Shown here: one piece after another, positions 16,737 through 25,375 of the stretch | Numbering within the stretch: position 1 is the stretch's first letter | How the letters are laid out: every line of letters starts with the position of its first letter | Assembly: GCA_016794725.1 (NCBI GenBank) | Contig: JAEUGZ010000594.1 | Coordinates: 1-32,108 of the forward strand | DNA from: Opitutaceae bacterium | GTDB lineage: Bacteria; Verrucomicrobiota; Verrucomicrobiia; Opitutales; Opitutaceae | Reading direction: 5' to 3' | Length of the DNA: 32,108 bases | Translations under genes and position numbers: made by a program | Notes under the pieces: model-generated | The model's database searches: none | What the model was told of the DNA's origin: nothing | Seen by the model: the letters and a program-made list of their open reading frames with translations, nothing else

Positions 16737-17600
16737 TCAGCTGGAGGTGAGTCCGCTCCGCACCGCCTGAAAGCGCTGGTGGGCCTCGTCCGCCGACGGC
16801 TTCAAGGCCGATTCCAGCAACCGGGCACAGGCAAACTTGGCATGGTTGGGCTCCCAAGCCAGTTCCTCACCGGGGAGACTGTGGCCCAGGTCCGCCGCAA
16901 TCCCGCTGGCCACGTTGAGGAGCGCCGCAATCGGATGATTGGGGGCGAAGGGATCGGGAATGTACTGGTCGAGCACACCCGCGACGACCAGATCGGGAAA
17001 TCCCCAGACCTTCAGCACGATCGCACCGGCTTCCGGCGAGGTGATGCTGAAGCGATCCTGCTCCCAGGCTTCCAGCGTGAATCCGGCCGCCTGCGGATAG
17101 TCGGGGCCCGGCACTTTCGCCGCCGCGCTGCCAAGGACGAGTTTTCCAATCGAACGAAAGAGCCCCACCGTGTAGGCCGCGCGCGGATCCGCCCCGGAAC
17201 GGCGGGCCAGGCTTTCACAGGCCAGCGCGGTCAGAAGCGAATTCTCGCTCAATTGCAGCGACGTAATGCCATAGGCGGAAATCGGGATCTCCGCCAGCTG
17301 GTTGACCGAGGCCAGACCGGCCAGGCGATACACTTCACTGAAGCCGACGCGCTGCAGGGCGTCCTCAATCGAAGCCACGCCCTCACCGCGGTAGGCAGGG
17401 CTGTTCGCCACCCGGATCACCCGGGCGGCCAGCGAGGCGTCGCGCCGCAGCAACTCGGCAATCTGACCCAGATCTGCATTGGCGTTGTGCAACAGGGTGT
17501 TCAGCTGCGCCATGATCTGCGGCGCAGCGGGCAATCGATTTGCGTAATCGAGCAGGCGGTCGGGGGAAAGTGCGATGGCGGACATGATCCTTGCGTCCAT
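16737..17600 (-). CDS. HDOD-domain protein
   Basis: 287 aa from the ATG at 17600; a GTG at 17606 and an ATG at 17585 preceded by AAGGA are alternatives. The HDOD domain fills residues of about 15-210: RLPAAPQIMAQLNTLL at the start, AELLRRDASLAARVIRVANSPAY, the helix pair SIEDALQRVGFSEVYRLAGLA, and FRSIGKLVL, where HD-GYP relatives carry the metal-binding HD. HDOD proteins are non-catalytic HD-fold scaffolds found in signalling, stress and motility circuits. No receiver, GGDEF or other partner domain is attached. The gene probably has its own promoter in the 100-bp gap upstream, which holds a 16-bp hairpin sequence. Confidence 0.88.
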   Translation of the reverse strand: MDARIMSAIALSPDRLLDYANRLPAAPQIMAQLNTLLHNANADLGQIAELLRRDASLAARVIRVANSPAYRGEGVASIEDALQRVGFSEVYRLAGLASVNQLAEIPISAYGITSLQLSENSLLTALACESLARRSGADPRAAYTVGLFRSIGKLVLGSAAAKVPGPDYPQAAGFTLEAWEQDRFSITSPEAGAIVLKVWGFPDLVVAGVLDQYIPDPFAPNHPIAALLNVASGIAADLGHSLPGEELAWEPNHAKFACARLLESALKPSADEAHQRFQAVRSGLTSS

Positions 17601-17640
17601 CGGCACATTCGCGGCCTAGCCAAAGCCAAAGCGATGCAGG

Positions 17641-17656
17641 GCACAGGTTCCTGTGC
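17641..17656. promoter_or_regulatory. Hairpin or operator-like inverted repeat GCACAGG-TT-CCTGTGC
   Basis: Two 7-bp perfect arms with a 2-base centre lie between the end of the DUF1501 gene and the start of the HDOD gene. On the plus strand TTTT follows directly, which looks like a terminator, yet no plus-strand gene ends here. On the minus strand there is no T-run. It may be a protein-binding site 41 bp upstream of the HDOD gene or a processed hairpin at the end of the DUF1501 message. Confidence 0.35.
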
Positions 17657-17700
17657 TTTTCTCCTTCAATCAGCCGGCGACGGGCCGGGTCCCCGTGCGA

Positions 17701-19131
17701 TCACGCCATCACGCCTCGCACCACATTGCCGGCAATGCCGGTCAAACGGACATCGAGGCCCTGGAACTTGGTGCTGAGGCGGAGGTGATCGACCCCCATC
17801 AAGGCGAGCAGGGTGGCATGCAGATCGTGCACATCGACCACGTCCTGCGTGGCGCGGTAACCGAGTTCGTCGGTGGCACCATAGACCGTGCCTTTTTTCA
17901 CACCCCCGCCGGCCATGAACAGGCTGAAACCGAGGATGTGGTGATCGCGCCCGGTGCCCTGCCCCATTGGGGTGCGGCCGAACTCTCCCCCCCAGAGGAC
18001 CAGGGTGTCATCGAGCATGCCGCGCTCCTTCAAATCGGAAATCAACGCCGCCGTGGCCTGATCGACCGCCAGCGCTCCCTCCTTCATGCCCCCGACGATG
18101 TCGGAGTGATGGTCCCAGCCGCGGTGGTAGAGCTGGATCATGCGCACCCCGCGCTCCGCGAGACGCCGGGCGAGCAGGCAATTGGAGGCGAAGGAACCAT
18201 CCCCCGGCTCTTTGATGCCGTAACGCTCGAGCATGGCGGGCGATTCGCTCTTGAAGTCGGTCAGCTCCGGCACACTCGCCTGCATCTTGAAGGCAAGTTC
18301 ATACTGCGCGATGCGCGTGGCGATCTCGGGGTCGTGCATCTCCTCGGCGAGACTCCCGTTCAGGCGCATCACCTCCTCGATGACCTGCCGCTGCGTGCTC
18401 TGACAGACGCCGTCTGGATTGCCGATGTAGTGCACCGCATCGCCCCGCGACTGAAACTGGATCCCCTGGAACCGGCTGGGCAGCACGCCGCTGCTCCATT
18501 GGCGGGCGGACACCGGTTGCACCCCGTTCCTGCCCTTGGACGTCAACACGACGAAACCGGGCAGGTTCTCCGACTCCGTACCGAGGCCGTAAAGCAGCCA
18601 CGAACCCATGCTGGGCCTTCCCTTGATGATGCTGCCGGTGTTCATGAAGGCGTGGGCCGTGTCATGATTGATCTGTTCCGTCTTCATCGAACGGATGACG
18701 CAGAGATCGTCGGCCAGCGCACCGATATGCGGAAACAGGTCGCACACCTCCATGCCACACTGCCCCCGCCGGCTGAACGGAGCGATGGGGCCGCGCGCCT
18801 TCAGCACGGTGTTCTGGAGTTGCGCCAGCTGCTGGCCCTGCGTGAACGAGTCGGGAAACACCTTGCCGTCGAGACGGACCAGTTCGGGCTTGTAGTCGAA
18901 AGTCTCCAGGTGCGACGGACCACCCGCCATGCAGAGGTAGATGATGCGGCGCGCCTTGACCGGAAAATGGGGCCGCCGCAGCGTCCCGCGCCAGCCCGGC
19001 TCCGCGGGCAGGTCGGCGCCGGCGCCCAGCAGCCGGTCCGCCAGCAGGGCAAAGGAGAGCCCGCCCAGGCCATAGGCGCTCCGGGTCAGGAAGGTGCGGC
19101 GGTTGATCAAGTCGGGGGAAAGCGGTGTCAT
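17701..19131 (-). CDS. DUF1501 protein, Tat-exported sulfatase-fold protein
   Basis: 476 aa from the ATG at 19131; the open frame to 19185 overlaps the upstream gene. The N-terminus INRRTFLTRSAYGLGGLSFA has the twin-arginine motif and a modest hydrophobic stretch, so Tat export is expected. DUF1501 signatures: IIYLCMAGGPSHLETFDYKP, PHIGALADDLCVIRSM, NHDTAHAFMNTG, RGWDHHSDIVGGM, VLWGGEFGRTPMGQG and RDHHILGFSLFMAGGG. The family is distantly related to alkaline phosphatase and sulfatases, is abundant in Planctomycetes and Verrucomicrobia, and has no firm biochemical role. It starts 8 bp after the stop of the PSCyt1/DUF1549/DUF1553 gene, the standard partner, and the two surely form one transcript. 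Confidence 0.93.
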   Translation of the reverse strand: MTPLSPDLINRRTFLTRSAYGLGGLSFALLADRLLGAGADLPAEPGWRGTLRRPHFPVKARRIIYLCMAGGPSHLETFDYKPELVRLDGKVFPDSFTQGQQLAQLQNTVLKARGPIAPFSRRGQCGMEVCDLFPHIGALADDLCVIRSMKTEQINHDTAHAFMNTGSIIKGRPSMGSWLLYGLGTESENLPGFVVLTSKGRNGVQPVSARQWSSGVLPSRFQGIQFQSRGDAVHYIGNPDGVCQSTQRQVIEEVMRLNGSLAEEMHDPEIATRIAQYELAFKMQASVPELTDFKSESPAMLERYGIKEPGDGSFASNCLLARRLAERGVRMIQLYHRGWDHHSDIVGGMKEGALAVDQATAALISDLKERGMLDDTLVLWGGEFGRTPMGQGTGRDHHILGFSLFMAGGGVKKGTVYGATDELGYRATQDVVDVHDLHATLLALMGVDHLRLSTKFQGLDVRLTGIAGNVVRGVMA

Positions 19132-19139
19132 GGCTCGGG

Positions 19140-22100
19140 TCAGTAACGAGTGATGGTTTCCTGGGCATTGAGCAGCACGCGGCACACCTGGGTCCAGGCG
19201 GCCAGGGTGGCCGGAGCCACACCGGCGGGCGCAGGCTGGAGTCCGACCGCCAGCAGTCGACGCGACTCGTCCGGATTTCCTGTGTAGTGCTGGAGTTGTG
19301 ACTCCAGCAAGGCGAGCAGCCGCTCGCGATCGGCGGGCCTGGGCGCATGCCCGACGGCGAGGATAAAACCGCGGTCGAGGCGGGCCGCGTCGGTGGTTTG
19401 CGGTCCGGTCAGCAACCGCGCGGCAAAGACACGCGCCGCTTCGACGAACGTGGGATCATTGAGCAGGGTGAGCGCCTGCTGCGGGGTGTTGCTCAGCGTC
19501 CGCTGGGCCGTGCATTCATCCCGGTTGGGCGCGTCGAAATTCACCAGCATCGGGTGGAGAAAGGTGCGCTGCCAGTGCATGTACACCCCGCGGCGCCACT
19601 GCTCCCCGGCTCCGCTCTCGACATAATCACGATCCGGGAACTGCAGCGCCGCATAGTGTCCCTCCGGCTGGTAGGGACGCACACTCGGCCCGCCGATTGC
19701 CTCGAGATTGAGCAGTCCGGCGACAAAAAGAGCGTTGTCGCGGATAAACTCCGCCTCGAGCCGGCGGGGTGTCTGGGCCGCGAGCAGCCGGTTGCCCGGA
19801 TCGAGCTCGCGCAGCTCGGGCCGCATCACCGTGCTTTGCCGGTAGGTGCGGCTGGTCACGATCAGGCGGATCAGGTGCTTCACATCCCAGCCGCTTTCCC
19901 GAAACTCGCAGGCCAGCCAGTCGAGCAGGTCGGGATGCGAGGGCAGTTCTCCCTGGGAACCCAGGTCGTCGACCACCGCGCTCAGGGCCGTGCCGAAGAA
20001 GGGTTGCCAGAGTCGGTTGGCGACGGTGCGGGCCGTGATCGGATTCTCCGCGGAGGTGAGCCAGCGCGCGAGGTCGAGGCGGGTCAGGCGCGACTCCGGC
20101 GTGCTGACGCGACGGCCGGGCAGAAAACTCGGCGTCGCCGGCAGGACCAGCGGCCCCGACTCGTCCTGCCAGTTTCCCCGGGGCAACACGCGCACCGGTA
20201 TCGGCGGCGCGGGTTCAGTCACCAGCGTCCAGGCCCGCCCTCCCTGCGCGGCCCGAACCTCGGCCGCCAGGCGGCGGGCCGTCGCGAGCGCGTTGGGGTC
20301 AGCCGCGCCCGAGCCCAGCCAGAGTTCGGACAGCAGCAGGGACTGCTCGCGAGACCGCGAGGCCGGCGCCGCGGACAGTGCCGCCACGGCCTCGGGCGCA
20401 TCGAGCGTGCGGGGATCGAGCGCGGCAAAGGGGGAGAGGGAAAAGCGAACGGTCCCGGTGACATCGTACGACAATCGCAGTCCGAGTTCATCCCCCTCCC
20501 GGAAATCGATCGTTTCCGCGAACACCCACACAGCGGAGAGGGGCTCGGCCGGATTTTCGGCGGGCAGGCGCCACCCCTCGGCCACACCGTCGGTCTCAGC
20601 GCCGTTGCGGTAGCGGGGACGCTTGTGTTTCGCCTCGGCAAACTGCACCTCCACCTTGCGGTCCTTTCCGCCCTTGCGGTGAATCAGGGCGTAAAGTCGA
20701 AGGCCCGACCCCTCCGCGTCCTCCGGCGGAAACGCCACCGAGTCGATCTGCAGCCGGAGTGACGCGTAGCGCCCGGCTGCGGGCTTGAGGGTGACCTTCA
20801 CCTCGTCACCGGACCGCGCTTTGGCGCCGAGTTCCAACCCGCCTCCCGGCGCCGCGGTGAGGACACCCGTCGCCTCGGTTTGACCGCGTTTGAAACGCTG
20901 GGCCTCCGCCGGCGCGGGTGCCCAAAGTCCGTGGTGCTCCTTCACCCACGCCGCCGAGTCCTTGAGCCAGGAGGCGCGCGCCTTCGCGGCCGGGGCCTTC
21001 GCCTGCACCGTTTCCTGCAGGTAACGCACGAGCGCCTCTCGCGCCCGCCGGTCCTTGGCCTGCAGGTAGGGACTCTCGACCTGAAGCTCCGGCGGGAACG
21101 GGTGATCGTTGCTGAATCCGCGCAGCTCGGGGTTCGGGGTGTACGTGTAGTCGTGATACACCCCCCATTGCCGGACATCGGCGAAGAAGGCCTGCAGCTC
21201 GTAGAAATCGCGCGTGGCGATCGGATCGAACTTGTGGTCGTGGCACTCCGCGCAGCCAAACGTGCTGCCAAGCCAGGCGGCGGCGACCGAGCGCACGCGT
21301 TCCGCCCCGTACTTGGCCAGGTACTCCTTGGGCTGTGCCCCGCCCTCGCGGGTCATCATGTTCAGGCGATTGTAGCCGGTGGCGACCCGTTGCTCCACCG
21401 TCGGACTCGGCAGTAGGTCGCCGGCGAGTTGCTCCGTGGTGAACACGTCGAAGGGCTTGTTGGAATTGAACGCGGCAATGACGTAGTCGCGGTAGGGAAA
21501 AATGCGCTGATTCTGGTCGCCGTGGAATCCCACCGTGTCCGTGAAGCGGGCGATATCCAGCCACCACACCGCCATCCGTTCGCCGAATCGGGGTGAGGCC
21601 AGCAGGCGGTCGACCTGACGCTCGTAGGCTCCCGGTGTGCGATCCTTGAGGAAGGCCTCGCGCTCCGACTCCGTCGGCGGCAGTCCCGTCAGGTCGAGGG
21701 ACAGCCGGCGAAGCAGCCGTTCCTGCGAGGCCTCCGGAGCGAGGCCAGCCGCCGCGGGCGGGAGTTTTTCGAGAACGAAGGCATCGATCGGGTGCTCCCC
21801 GGACGTTCCCGGCACCGCCGGGCGCACCAGAGGCGCATAGGCCCAGTGCGGCTCGTAGACCGCACCTTCGGCGATCCACCGGCCAAGTTTGGCCTTTTCG
21901 CCGGCGGTGAGGGTCTTGTGACTCTCCGGCGGTGGCATGACCTCCTCGGCATCAGCGGAGAAAATGCGTTTCACCACCTCGCTTGCCTCGATCTCTCCTG
22001 GCGCCAGGACCAGCACTGCCTCCTCGCCTCGCACGTCCAGCCGCAGGTCGGCCTTCCGGTTGCCGCCATCCGGACCATGGCAATGGTAGCAGCGATCCGA

Positions 22101-22205
22101 GAGGATCGGGCGGATGTCGCGATTGAAGCTGAGGCGGGATTCCGCCGCCGAAAGCCCGGCAGGCAGAACACAAGCAACGAACAGGAAACGGCTAAGGAAA
22201 TTCAA
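19140..22205 (-). CDS. PSCyt1 / DUF1549 / DUF1553 cytochrome-type protein
   Basis: 1021 aa from a TTG at 22205, chosen because it gives a compact signal peptide ([20 protein letters not shown]); a TTG at 22274 would add 23 residues with no such pattern. Residues of about 25-100 are the planctomycete cytochrome C domain ([18 protein letters not shown] with a heme-binding C-x2-C-H, then [14 protein letters not shown]). The DUF1549 part follows ([38 protein letters not shown]) and contains a second C-x2-C-H in [15 protein letters not shown] beta-rich insert lies in the middle, and the C-terminal DUF1553 part has [39 protein letters not shown] and [20 protein letters not shown]. With the DUF1501 gene it forms the usual pair of periplasmic, possibly redox-active proteins whose reaction is unknown. 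Confidence 0.92.
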   Translation of the reverse strand: MNFLSRFLFVACVLPAGLSAAESRLSFNRDIRPILSDRCYHCHGPDGGNRKADLRLDVRGEEAVLVLAPGEIEASEVVKRIFSADAEEVMPPPESHKTLTAGEKAKLGRWIAEGAVYEPHWAYAPLVRPAVPGTSGEHPIDAFVLEKLPPAAAGLAPEASQERLLRRLSLDLTGLPPTESEREAFLKDRTPGAYERQVDRLLASPRFGERMAVWWLDIARFTDTVGFHGDQNQRIFPYRDYVIAAFNSNKPFDVFTTEQLAGDLLPSPTVEQRVATGYNRLNMMTREGGAQPKEYLAKYGAERVRSVAAAWLGSTFGCAECHDHKFDPIATRDFYELQAFFADVRQWGVYHDYTYTPNPELRGFSNDHPFPPELQVESPYLQAKDRRAREALVRYLQETVQAKAPAAKARASWLKDSAAWVKEHHGLWAPAPAEAQRFKRGQTEATGVLTAAPGGGLELGAKARSGDEVKVTLKPAAGRYASLRLQIDSVAFPPEDAEGSGLRLYALIHRKGGKDRKVEVQFAEAKHKRPRYRNGAETDGVAEGWRLPAENPAEPLSAVWVFAETIDFREGDELGLRLSYDVTGTVRFSLSPFAALDPRTLDAPEAVAALSAAPASRSREQSLLLSELWLGSGAADPNALATARRLAAEVRAAQGGRAWTLVTEPAPPIPVRVLPRGNWQDESGPLVLPATPSFLPGRRVSTPESRLTRLDLARWLTSAENPITARTVANRLWQPFFGTALSAVVDDLGSQGELPSHPDLLDWLACEFRESGWDVKHLIRLIVTSRTYRQSTVMRPELRELDPGNRLLAAQTPRRLEAEFIRDNALFVAGLLNLEAIGGPSVRPYQPEGHYAALQFPDRDYVESGAGEQWRRGVYMHWQRTFLHPMLVNFDAPNRDECTAQRTLSNTPQQALTLLNDPTFVEAARVFAARLLTGPQTTDAARLDRGFILAVGHAPRPADRERLLALLESQLQHYTGNPDESRRLLAVGLQPAPAGVAPATLAAWTQVCRVLLNAQETITRY

Positions 22206-22290
22206 GGGGCGGGCGGGTCTTCGGGGTGAAGGAAAATAACAGCAAAAGGCAGATGTGCCAGAAAGCAAAAACAAGCCCGAACCGCTCCCC

Positions 22291-22321
22291 GTGCAACCGC
22301 GGTGACATGCCTGCGTTGCAC
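22291..22321. promoter_or_regulatory. Inverted repeat GTGCAAC-N17-GTTGCAC in divergent promoter region
   Basis: Perfect 7-bp arms 17 bp apart lie in the 173-bp gap between the divergently read PSCyt1 gene and the heparinase-like gene, 57 bp before the latter. A related element, GGTTGCGCACC, follows near 22341. The position suits a regulator binding site shared by both directions, but no regulator gene is adjacent. Confidence 0.35.
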
Positions 22322-22378
22322 GCGGATGACCTCACTCGCATGGTTGCGCACCGCTCCGAGTCGGTAATGGTTGGGCCC

Positions 22379-24388
22379 ATGCGTTTGCCCCTTCTCACCT
22401 TGCTGCTGGCGAGTACCCTTGCGCCGATCGATTGTGTCGCCGTCGAGTACCCCAAGCCCCAACCGGAGCGGGTCCTGCCCGAACTCAAGCGCTACGATGC
22501 ACAGGGACACCCCTGGCGCGCCGCGCGCGAGGACTGGGACGGCGCCCGTCTGCGGTGCTCCCAGGATCCGGCCTGGAAGGAGTGGCTGGGCAAGGAACGC
22601 GCCGCCGTCGAGGCCTGGATGGCCCGGCACCGCGACCGGGTCGAATGGGTCGCCGGCTGGTCTCACGACGGCGTCAGTCCGAAGGACGGCTCACGCCTCA
22701 CCTGGACGGAGAAGATTCCGGGCGAGGAGGTGTTTCAATTTTCGAGTCGCTCCGATACCCGGGTCGAAATCACCCCCAAACTCAAGGCCTGGTGGGTCGT
22801 TTCCTTTCGGGATCGTCATGTCGACATGATGCGCCGCGCCGCGCTGCTCCACCGGCTGACCGACGAGGATCGCTTTCGCGACTGGGCGGCCGGGCAGATG
22901 GACTTCTACGCGGACAACTACCTCAAGTGGGAGGTGCAGCGACCCGACCAGGGGGCGCGCCTTTTCTGGCAGTCGCTCACCGAAGCGACCAATCTGGTAA
23001 AATTCACCGAGACCGTTCGGCTGATCGGCGGACGGGTCGCTCCCGAACGCCTCGAGTCCTGGAAAACGAAGTTCTTCCTGCCGGAGGTGCGGGTGCTCAA
23101 TCACAACTTTCAGATCATCCACAACATTGCGGTCTGGCAGCGCTGCGCCGTCGCCCAGGTGGCGCTGCTGTTCGGTGACGACGCGCTGTGGCGCGAGGCC
23201 ATCGACGGCCGGTTCGGCCTGCGTCGCCAGATCGCCGCCGGCATCACCAGCGACTACCTCTGGCACGAACAGTCGTTAGGTTACAATGGATACGTGGTGC
23301 GCGCCCTCGTCCCCCTCTTCGTCGCAGCCGGGCTGCACGGACGGGCCGGCGACCTCGCGACGGAGATGGCGGTGGCCCAGAATCTCCTCCTCGCGCCGCT
23401 GGTCCTCCGGTTCCCCAACGGACAACTGCCCAATCCGGCGGACAACATCGGCATCGGCACCGCCCCCAATCCGGCGCTCTTTTTTGAAGCCTACCGATGC
23501 CTGCCCACCTCGCTCGGGCTTTCGGGCGCGTCCGCGCGTCGCGACTGGGACACGTTGCTGGACCCGCCGGCGGACTTTCCCGCCGGGGTTTCGGTCTTGC
23601 CGGAGGTGACCAGCCGCAGCCTGGAATCGAGCCGCATGGCCGTGCTTCGCTCCGGGCCGTGGCAGGTGTTTTTCCACTACGGTCAGCTGGTGCGGTCGCA
23701 CGCCCAGGCCGAGGCGCTCAACTACTCCGCCTTTCTGGAAGGCACGGATTTCACCCACGACCCGGGTGTCGTGGGCTATGGGTCACCGCTCTATCGCGGC
23801 TATTACACCCGCGGTCTTAACCACAATGTTCCGCTGGTGGGCGGCGAGGGTCAGGAGGGAATCCATCCGGGTGAACTGCTCGGGTTCGAACCCACGCGCG
23901 TCTCCGCGGCCCAGCCGGTCTACCGCAAGGGGGTTCAGGCACGTCGCACGCTGGCAATCGAGTCGGGCTCACTCGTCGACACGGTCGAGGTGGTGCGCTC
24001 CGCGCCCGCCACGGGAGCGCTCGGATTGGCTCTGCACCTGCAGGGGGTGGTGCGCCGCAGTCCGGCCTTTGAGGCCGATCCCGAGTTCGCCCAAGGGCGT
24101 CCGCCCGCCTTCGGATTCTGGCAGGACGTGCGGGTGACGCAGTGCAACCAGACCCTCGAACTCGAGGTCGAAACCGGAGACACCCGGGTGCAGGTGACTG
24201 TATCAGCTCCGGGGATGTTTCGGGTCTGGCAGGGCAGCTCGCCCGACGTTCCGCCCAAGCGCCGCACCAGCCTCTACATTGAATTGAATGACCCCACCCT
24301 GGGTGAAGCCGTCTTTGTCACCCGTTTTTCTCCCCTCAGCCGGAACTATGCATTTGAACCACGAATTGACACGAATCGACACGAATGA
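22379..24388 (+). CDS. Secreted heparinase II/III-like polysaccharide lyase
   Basis: 669 aa from the ATG at 22379 (MRLPLLTLLLASTLAP signal peptide); an ATG 12 bases upstream is equally possible. The N-terminal half is helical, as in the alpha-toroid of these lyases, with VRVLNHNFQIIHNIAVWQ and LWHEQSLGYNGYVVRAL in the expected positions for the catalytic Asn/His/Tyr region. The C-terminal half fits the heparinase II/III beta-sandwich: VRSHAQAEALNYSAFLEGTD, DPGVVGYGS, YYTRGLNHNVPLVGG. Such enzymes cleave uronic-acid polysaccharides such as heparan, alginate and related glycans by beta-elimination. The substrate is not known. The last ten residues (EPRIDTNRHE) and the stop codon come from an interspersed repeat copy, so the original C-terminus may have been altered. 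Confidence 0.85.
   Translation: MRLPLLTLLLASTLAPIDCVAVEYPKPQPERVLPELKRYDAQGHPWRAAREDWDGARLRCSQDPAWKEWLGKERAAVEAWMARHRDRVEWVAGWSHDGVSPKDGSRLTWTEKIPGEEVFQFSSRSDTRVEITPKLKAWWVVSFRDRHVDMMRRAALLHRLTDEDRFRDWAAGQMDFYADNYLKWEVQRPDQGARLFWQSLTEATNLVKFTETVRLIGGRVAPERLESWKTKFFLPEVRVLNHNFQIIHNIAVWQRCAVAQVALLFGDDALWREAIDGRFGLRRQIAAGITSDYLWHEQSLGYNGYVVRALVPLFVAAGLHGRAGDLATEMAVAQNLLLAPLVLRFPNGQLPNPADNIGIGTAPNPALFFEAYRCLPTSLGLSGASARRDWDTLLDPPADFPAGVSVLPEVTSRSLESSRMAVLRSGPWQVFFHYGQLVRSHAQAEALNYSAFLEGTDFTHDPGVVGYGSPLYRGYYTRGLNHNVPLVGGEGQEGIHPGELLGFEPTRVSAAQPVYRKGVQARRTLAIESGSLVDTVEVVRSAPATGALGLALHLQGVVRRSPAFEADPEFAQGRPPAFGFWQDVRVTQCNQTLELEVETGDTRVQVTVSAPGMFRVWQGSSPDVPPKRRTSLYIELNDPTLGEAVFVTRFSPLSRNYAFEPRIDTNRHE
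24357..24386 (-). repeat. Interspersed repeat copy A (three 10-bp units, inverted relative to copies B and C)
   Basis: AACCACGAAT, TGACACGAAT, CGACACGAAT in tandem. It matches the reverse complement of the copy at 24474 at 28 of 30 positions. It forms the 3' end of the lyase gene, and with that copy could fold into a long stem with an 87-base loop. Confidence 0.85.
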
Positions 24389-24473
24389 AAACAGGGACCG
24401 AGAGTTGCGAGGGATTGATTCACACTCTGGGTGAACTCAATTCAGGTACTCGATTCCTCGGATCTCCGTCCGG

Positions 24474-24503
24474 ATTCGTGTCCATTCGTGTCCATTCGTG
24501 GTT
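24474..24503 (+). repeat. Interspersed repeat copy B
   Basis: Three 10-bp units of the ATTCGTGTCC type ending in ATTCGTGGTT. Near-perfect inverse of copy A 87 bp upstream; 26 of 30 positions match copy C. Confidence 0.85.
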
Positions 24504-24691
24504 TCTCGACCGAATGGTTACTAAGGCTAGGGGCTCTTCCCCAGCGCTGAGCCGCACTTCGACTTTGAAAAACACTTTGGACTAGGTCGGACAACGAGAC
24601 CACCCGAGGCGCCGTGCCACTCTGAACAAGAACGATTTGCCGGTCGGTGCAGGCTGCAGCTGCAGATGGTTCAGCACTCGACGGATGGCCC

Positions 24692-24721
24692 ATCCGTGTC
24701 CATCCGTGTACATCCGTGGTT
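24692..24721 (+). repeat. Interspersed repeat copy C
   Basis: Same plan as copy B, but each unit reads ATCCGTG instead of ATTCGTG, a change carried by all three units. One unit in reverse (ACGGATGG at 24681) precedes it, giving an 8-bp-arm hairpin. Confidence 0.85.
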
Positions 24722-24791
24722 GAGAGGCTTGAACGCATTTGCCCTTTCCAAGCCAACGGCACGCGCCACTGTTTCAGTCATCAGTTTGTCC

Positions 24792-25208
24792 ATGAATCTC
24801 GCCACCGCCGAATCTCTCGTCCGCTCCCAGCTCCAGCGCATCGACGCCGTTTACCTGCGGCCGCTCTTTGATGAGTGGGCCATTCTCAGTATTGCTGCGT
24901 CAGGAGTAACCCTTATCGCCTACCAGGGAAAACGGCCCGACACCTACCGCGAACGCCTGCCACAGGACAGCGCTCCGCTGCGGGCGGCCATGGCGCGACG
25001 CAGTTATGCGGTCGGCGATTTCGAGTTCGCCCTCGAAGCCGCCGGAACCGGCTACGATGCCGGCATGAAAATCGGCGAGTCCGCTTACCTGGTGTGCAAC
25101 AACCTCGCCGCCACCATGGACGAGCTGCGCAAGGATCCGCAGTGGCTCAAAGCCCAGGTCCTCTGGTTTGAGCTCGGCGAAAAATTCCGCGCCGACCCGC
25201 TGGTGTAG
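24792..25208 (+). CDS. Conserved-looking 138-aa cytosolic protein of unknown function
   Basis: 138 aa from the ATG at 24792 (MNLATAESLVRSQLQRID). The frame is open further upstream, but only through the interspersed repeat, so the internal ATG is the likely start. No signal peptide or membrane helix. It begins with an amphipathic helix, then a probable strand pair (DEWAILSIAASGVTLIAYQGKR), a basic loop, a second helix-strand unit (RSYAVGDFEFALEAAGTGYDAGMKIGESAYLVCNN) and a charged C-terminal helix. The alternation recalls small alpha/beta folds such as roadblock/LC7, but this is a weak impression and I do not recognise the family. The composition is normal for a coding region of this genome. 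No operon partner is evident. Confidence 0.7.
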   Translation: MNLATAESLVRSQLQRIDAVYLRPLFDEWAILSIAASGVTLIAYQGKRPDTYRERLPQDSAPLRAAMARRSYAVGDFEFALEAAGTGYDAGMKIGESAYLVCNNLAATMDELRKDPQWLKAQVLWFELGEKFRADPLV

Positions 25209-25375
25209 GTGCTTGCGCAGAATCGCGCCGCCTCGGCCGTTTTCCCTCCGAGCGCCGCCTCAGGTGGGACCGCGCATCCTCCGGAAACCACCCCGAACCC
25301 ATTCGCGGCTCGCGGGATCAGTGACAAAGCCCGCAAAAGCCTTGCACCTCTCTGCGTCGATGCCGACGTTCGGGC

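Larger units (their letters stand above)
24389..24791. other. Gene-free stretch with repeat copies
   Basis: No convincing coding frame. It holds two copies of the short interspersed repeat (24474-24503 and 24692-24721), a 12-bp palindrome CTGCAGCTGCAG at 24654-24665, and an inverted unit ACGGATGG-C-CCATCCGT at 24681-24697. Open frames running through it encode only repeat-derived peptides such as SIRVHSWF and SIRVHPWL. Promoter elements for the small gene at 24792 were not recognised. Confidence 0.7.

Noticed and set aside
15513-17777. Plus-strand open frame of 754 codons
   Set aside because: Antisense to the FAD enzyme and HDOD genes, both of which have strong motif support.
24357-24721. 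CRISPR array
   Set aside because: Copies differ in orientation and spacing, are made of 10-bp subunits, and no cas gene is near.
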